Shown piece after piece: positions 62,095 to 64,000 of a stretch of 64,000 nt of DNA (position 1 is the first letter of the stretch; each line of letters opens with the position of its first letter). Below the pieces are notes generated by a model. That model searched no databases. It was not told the DNA's origin and worked only from the letters and a program-made list of their open reading frames with translations. Made by a program: the position numbers and the translations under genes. Origin of the DNA: an uncultured Lachnospiraceae bacterium (GTDB lineage Bacteria; Bacillota; Clostridia; Lachnospirales; Lachnospiraceae); NCBI GenBank assembly GCA_910584965.1, contig CAJUDZ010000008.1, positions 1 through 64,000 of the forward strand, read 5' to 3'.

Positions 62095-62499
62095 ATGATA
62101 GAAGGAATTCAAATGACGCTTGATTTCGCGGCGTCAATCGACCATACAGAAAATTCCGTTTCTGCCGTTCATAACGATGCACATAGTACAGGTATGGTAC
62201 AGACGCCTTTTCATTTTGAGCATCTGTTTACAGGCGAAATTGATGCTGAGGAAATACATAATCATAACTCCATGGCGATCTGCGGTGACAGTTTAAAAAT
62301 CCTGAGGCAGATGCAGAGCGGCTCTGTCAATCTGATTTTTGCAGATGCGCCCTATAATATTGGTAAAGATTTCGGGAACAACCAGGATAAATGGGATACC
62401 ACACAGCAATACACCGAATGGTGCAAAATATGGATTGATTTATCAACGGATTATGCTCATTTGGTGAAGTGTTTTAAGACTGTCTACTGTGAAAAATAA
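62095..62499 (+). pseudogene. DNA methyltransferase 5' fragment
   Basis: Encodes 134 residues: HNHNSMAICGDSLKILRQMQ, then the catalytic motif IV variant FADAPYNIGKDFG (usual D-P-P-Y written D-A-P-Y), and YTEWCKIWIDL. The frame then turns to unrelated sequence and stops, without motif I or the target recognition part. It is the beginning of a site-specific adenine or cytosine-N4 methyltransferase cut off by rearrangement. The start may instead be the ATG at 62113, which has a better ribosome site (AAGGA). Confidence 0.75.
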
Positions 62500-62791
62500 G
62501 TTCTTTTCCATTTGCATTTGCATATGAAATTTCATTGGCAACTGATGTGCCGATATATCCATCAATGTCAACAATATAAACGGCATCGCAAATATCTATT
62601 TTCTTATAATGCGCTGCCGCAAGACGTTTTTGTACCTCTTCGGATATCGGTTCATTCTGCTCATTATAGACGCATTGAATTACAGCAAACCCTTTTTCAG
62701 CCTCCAATTTCCAAGAAATCTGCTTCATTTCCTCTGCAAATTTCATACTGCCGCAAATTGTTACAGTTTTAATTTTGCTCACCTCTCCCAA
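62474..62791 (-). CDS. Nucleoside 2-deoxyribosyltransferase-like protein
   Basis: A 105-residue protein with VTICGSMKFAEEMKQISWKL, CDAVYIVDIDGYIGTSVANEI and SYANANGKELIF, the Rossmann-like fold of the nucleoside 2-deoxyribosyltransferase superfamily. In many accessory regions such proteins stand beside modification genes. The start is uncertain: TTG at 62791, or GTG at 62782 directly after GGGAGAG. It converges on the methyltransferase fragment with overlapping ends, so the region is a rearranged island. Confidence 0.65.
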   Translation of the reverse strand: MGEVSKIKTVTICGSMKFAEEMKQISWKLEAEKGFAVIQCVYNEQNEPISEEVQKRLAAAHYKKIDICDAVYIVDIDGYIGTSVANEISYANANGKELIFHSRQS

Positions 62792-63241
62792 TATAAATTT
62801 TCTTCGGGTTCCGTGGAATTTCCCTTGAACAGATTATACTATGTCTCTTGCTTATTTTCCACTTTATTCGAGGTGTGCCTTATAGATGAGCATTGGTAAA
62901 AAAAATAGGGTTTGGGACACTTCCTATGCTTGCTCTTCTAAAAACCACCTTGAAAATCTGGAAATGGATAGAAGGAAAACAATAAATAAAGATATTCTGC
63001 AGAAGATTGTGGTGCCCAAATGGCGCCCGACTTTCCAAAATCACGCTGTAAGGAGATCTGACGAGAAATGAGATCATATAAGAAAACCCTTGATTTAAGC
63101 CGCTTTGCAGACGTACCTATAAAGAGATATAAAGGCTTATGAGACGTTTTAGGGGCTTTTAATCAATAAAAAATAACCAATGGCCTCTTAAAAAGAGGCC
63201 ATTTTCCAAATTTCCAATACTTTTCCGCCGCACCGTCCGCC
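62792..63241. other. Degraded intergenic stretch
   Basis: About 450 bp without a convincing gene. Short overlapping frames exist on both strands (for example 62886-63071 plus and 62880-63077 minus) but with no ribosome site or family pattern. One frame reads GTLPMLALLKTTLKIWKWIEG on the plus strand, possibly a gene remnant. A terminator closes the region. Confidence 0.45.
63179..63205. terminator. Terminator before the DUF362 gene end
   Basis: An 11-bp perfect stem (AATGGCCTCTT with AAGAGGCCATT) with a three-base loop. T4 follows on the plus strand; on the minus strand, where it would serve the DUF362 gene, the tail is less ideal. Confidence 0.75.
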
Positions 63242-64000
63242 TTACATCTCAACCAGCTCGTACTCCCTGCTGCCATATCCAAGCTCTGCCGCCGCTTCTA
63301 CCGTATGGATACCGTTCAGAGATTCCATCCGCTCGATCAGATGCTTTTTGCCGGGGTCGTCCGACCGGTAGACCAGATCGACGCAGGCCTGATCGAGCGC
63401 GACCGGATCCAGTGATGCCAGCATACCGATATCCGCCATCTCCGGATCTGCCGCCACCGCACAACAGTCGCAGTCCACCGACATATTTTTCATCACATTG
63501 ATATAAACGATCTTTCCCGGAAAATAATTGACAATCGACTGCGCCGCATCCGCCATCGACTCCAGAAAAGAATCATGATCCGAAGTCCAGAAGTTATCCG
63601 TGTTGCCGACGCCGTGGATATACGCCTTTCCGTGAGAAGAAGCAAGACCGATCGAAATGTTTTTCAGCGCGCCGCCAAAGCCGCCCATGGGATGCCCTTT
63701 AAAATGTGAAAGCACAAGCAGAGAATCATATTTTTCCATATGCGTTCCCACAAAATTCTTTTTGATCTTCTTACCGTTTTCAACAGGCAGTTCCAGCTCG
63801 CCGTCCTCGTCCATAATATCCACATCGGCCGCCTCGGTCCATCCATGCAGTTTCATCGTCTCCCAATGTGCCTTCGTCGTGTTGCGCGCGCCTTCATAAG
63901 CCGTGTTGCATTCCACGATCGTGCCGTTTACTTTCTGAATCATCGGCTTCCAGAAAGATGGCCGGATAAAGTTCTGATTGCCGACTTCACCGGAATGCAC
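63242..64000 (-). CDS. DUF362 protein (partial, cut by window end)
   Basis: The C-terminal 252 residues of a DUF362 protein: SLLVLSHFKGHPMGGFGGALKN, GLASSHGKAYIHG and VDCDCCAVAADPEMADIGMLAS. DUF362 proteins often carry or accompany iron-sulfur ferredoxin domains, and the Cys cluster DCDCC might bind metal. The 5' end is outside the window. Function unknown; a redox role is likely from the family. Confidence 0.85.
   Translation of the reverse strand: MHSGEVGNQNFIRPSFWKPMIQKVNGTIVECNTAYEGARNTTKAHWETMKLHGWTEAADVDIMDEDGELELPVENGKKIKKNFVGTHMEKYDSLLVLSHFKGHPMGGFGGALKNISIGLASSHGKAYIHGVGNTDNFWTSDHDSFLESMADAAQSIVNYFPGKIVYINVMKNMSVDCDCCAVAADPEMADIGMLASLDPVALDQACVDLVYRSDDPGKKHLIERMESLNGIHTVEAAAELGYGSREYELVEM

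Overview
The window looks like the chromosome of a spore-forming member of the Clostridia, most likely the Lachnospiraceae. The reasons are two spoVA genes, the BceRSAB-type resistance module, the many ECF-type sigma factors, the DUF5721, DegV and YitT families, clear AGGAGG-type ribosome binding sites, and a medium G+C host background with a visibly A+T-richer island. No rRNA, tRNA or CRISPR array was seen. I cannot name the species.

Layout. 59-4717: a peptide-antibiotic sensing and export module (response regulator, kinase, ABC ATPase, permease), all on the minus strand. 4873-11045: a minus-strand operon holding a ComEA-like lipoprotein, a PhoB/WalR-type two-component pair, a GerMN lipoprotein and ComEC. 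11136-13286: a small DMT-type transporter and a solute-binding protein. 13297-19909: arginine biosynthesis, with argC-GNAT-argJ-argB-argD on minus, argG divergent, and ArgR-type boxes between them. 20333-24379: a hybrid histidine kinase and DegV. 25118-28633: an ECF sigma/anti-sigma operon behind a two-gene HipA-like module. 28874-33523: spoVAE, aroK, ridA, a GH2 enzyme and a MetH-reactivation-like protein.

33841-43505 is the most unusual part. spoVAD is cut in two by an integrated element of about 8.65 kb. The element carries a large serine recombinase at one end, a mobilization relaxase, a truncated mobC, an Rpn-type nuclease, a SymE-like toxin and decaying partition/replication genes. Both junctions share a 14-bp sequence (13 of 14 identical) lying in the conserved MAPAA codons of spoVAD. 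Joining the halves there restores a 337-residue in-frame SpoVAD. The two element ends carry symmetric inverted arms, so a circular attP with a GG crossover can be predicted. Intact spoVAD also has a candidate sigma-G promoter. The element is therefore either a disruptive insertion or a removable sporulation-gene intervening element.

43575-63205: a phosphopantetheinyl transferase, a Suv3-like helicase, YitT, rhaA with a divergent AraC regulator, a two-gene AAA-ATPase plus putative nuclease cassette (candidate defence system), aspS, a GH31 glucosidase, a sigma/propeller anti-sigma pair, a sigma-linked ABC transporter whose permease is broken, and remnants of a methyltransferase island. The window ends inside a DUF362 gene. 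Dispersed features include an 82-bp three-hairpin repeat present twice, a 213-bp palindromic MITE-like element beside spoVAD, and a 33-bp tandem repeat that runs through a stop codon.
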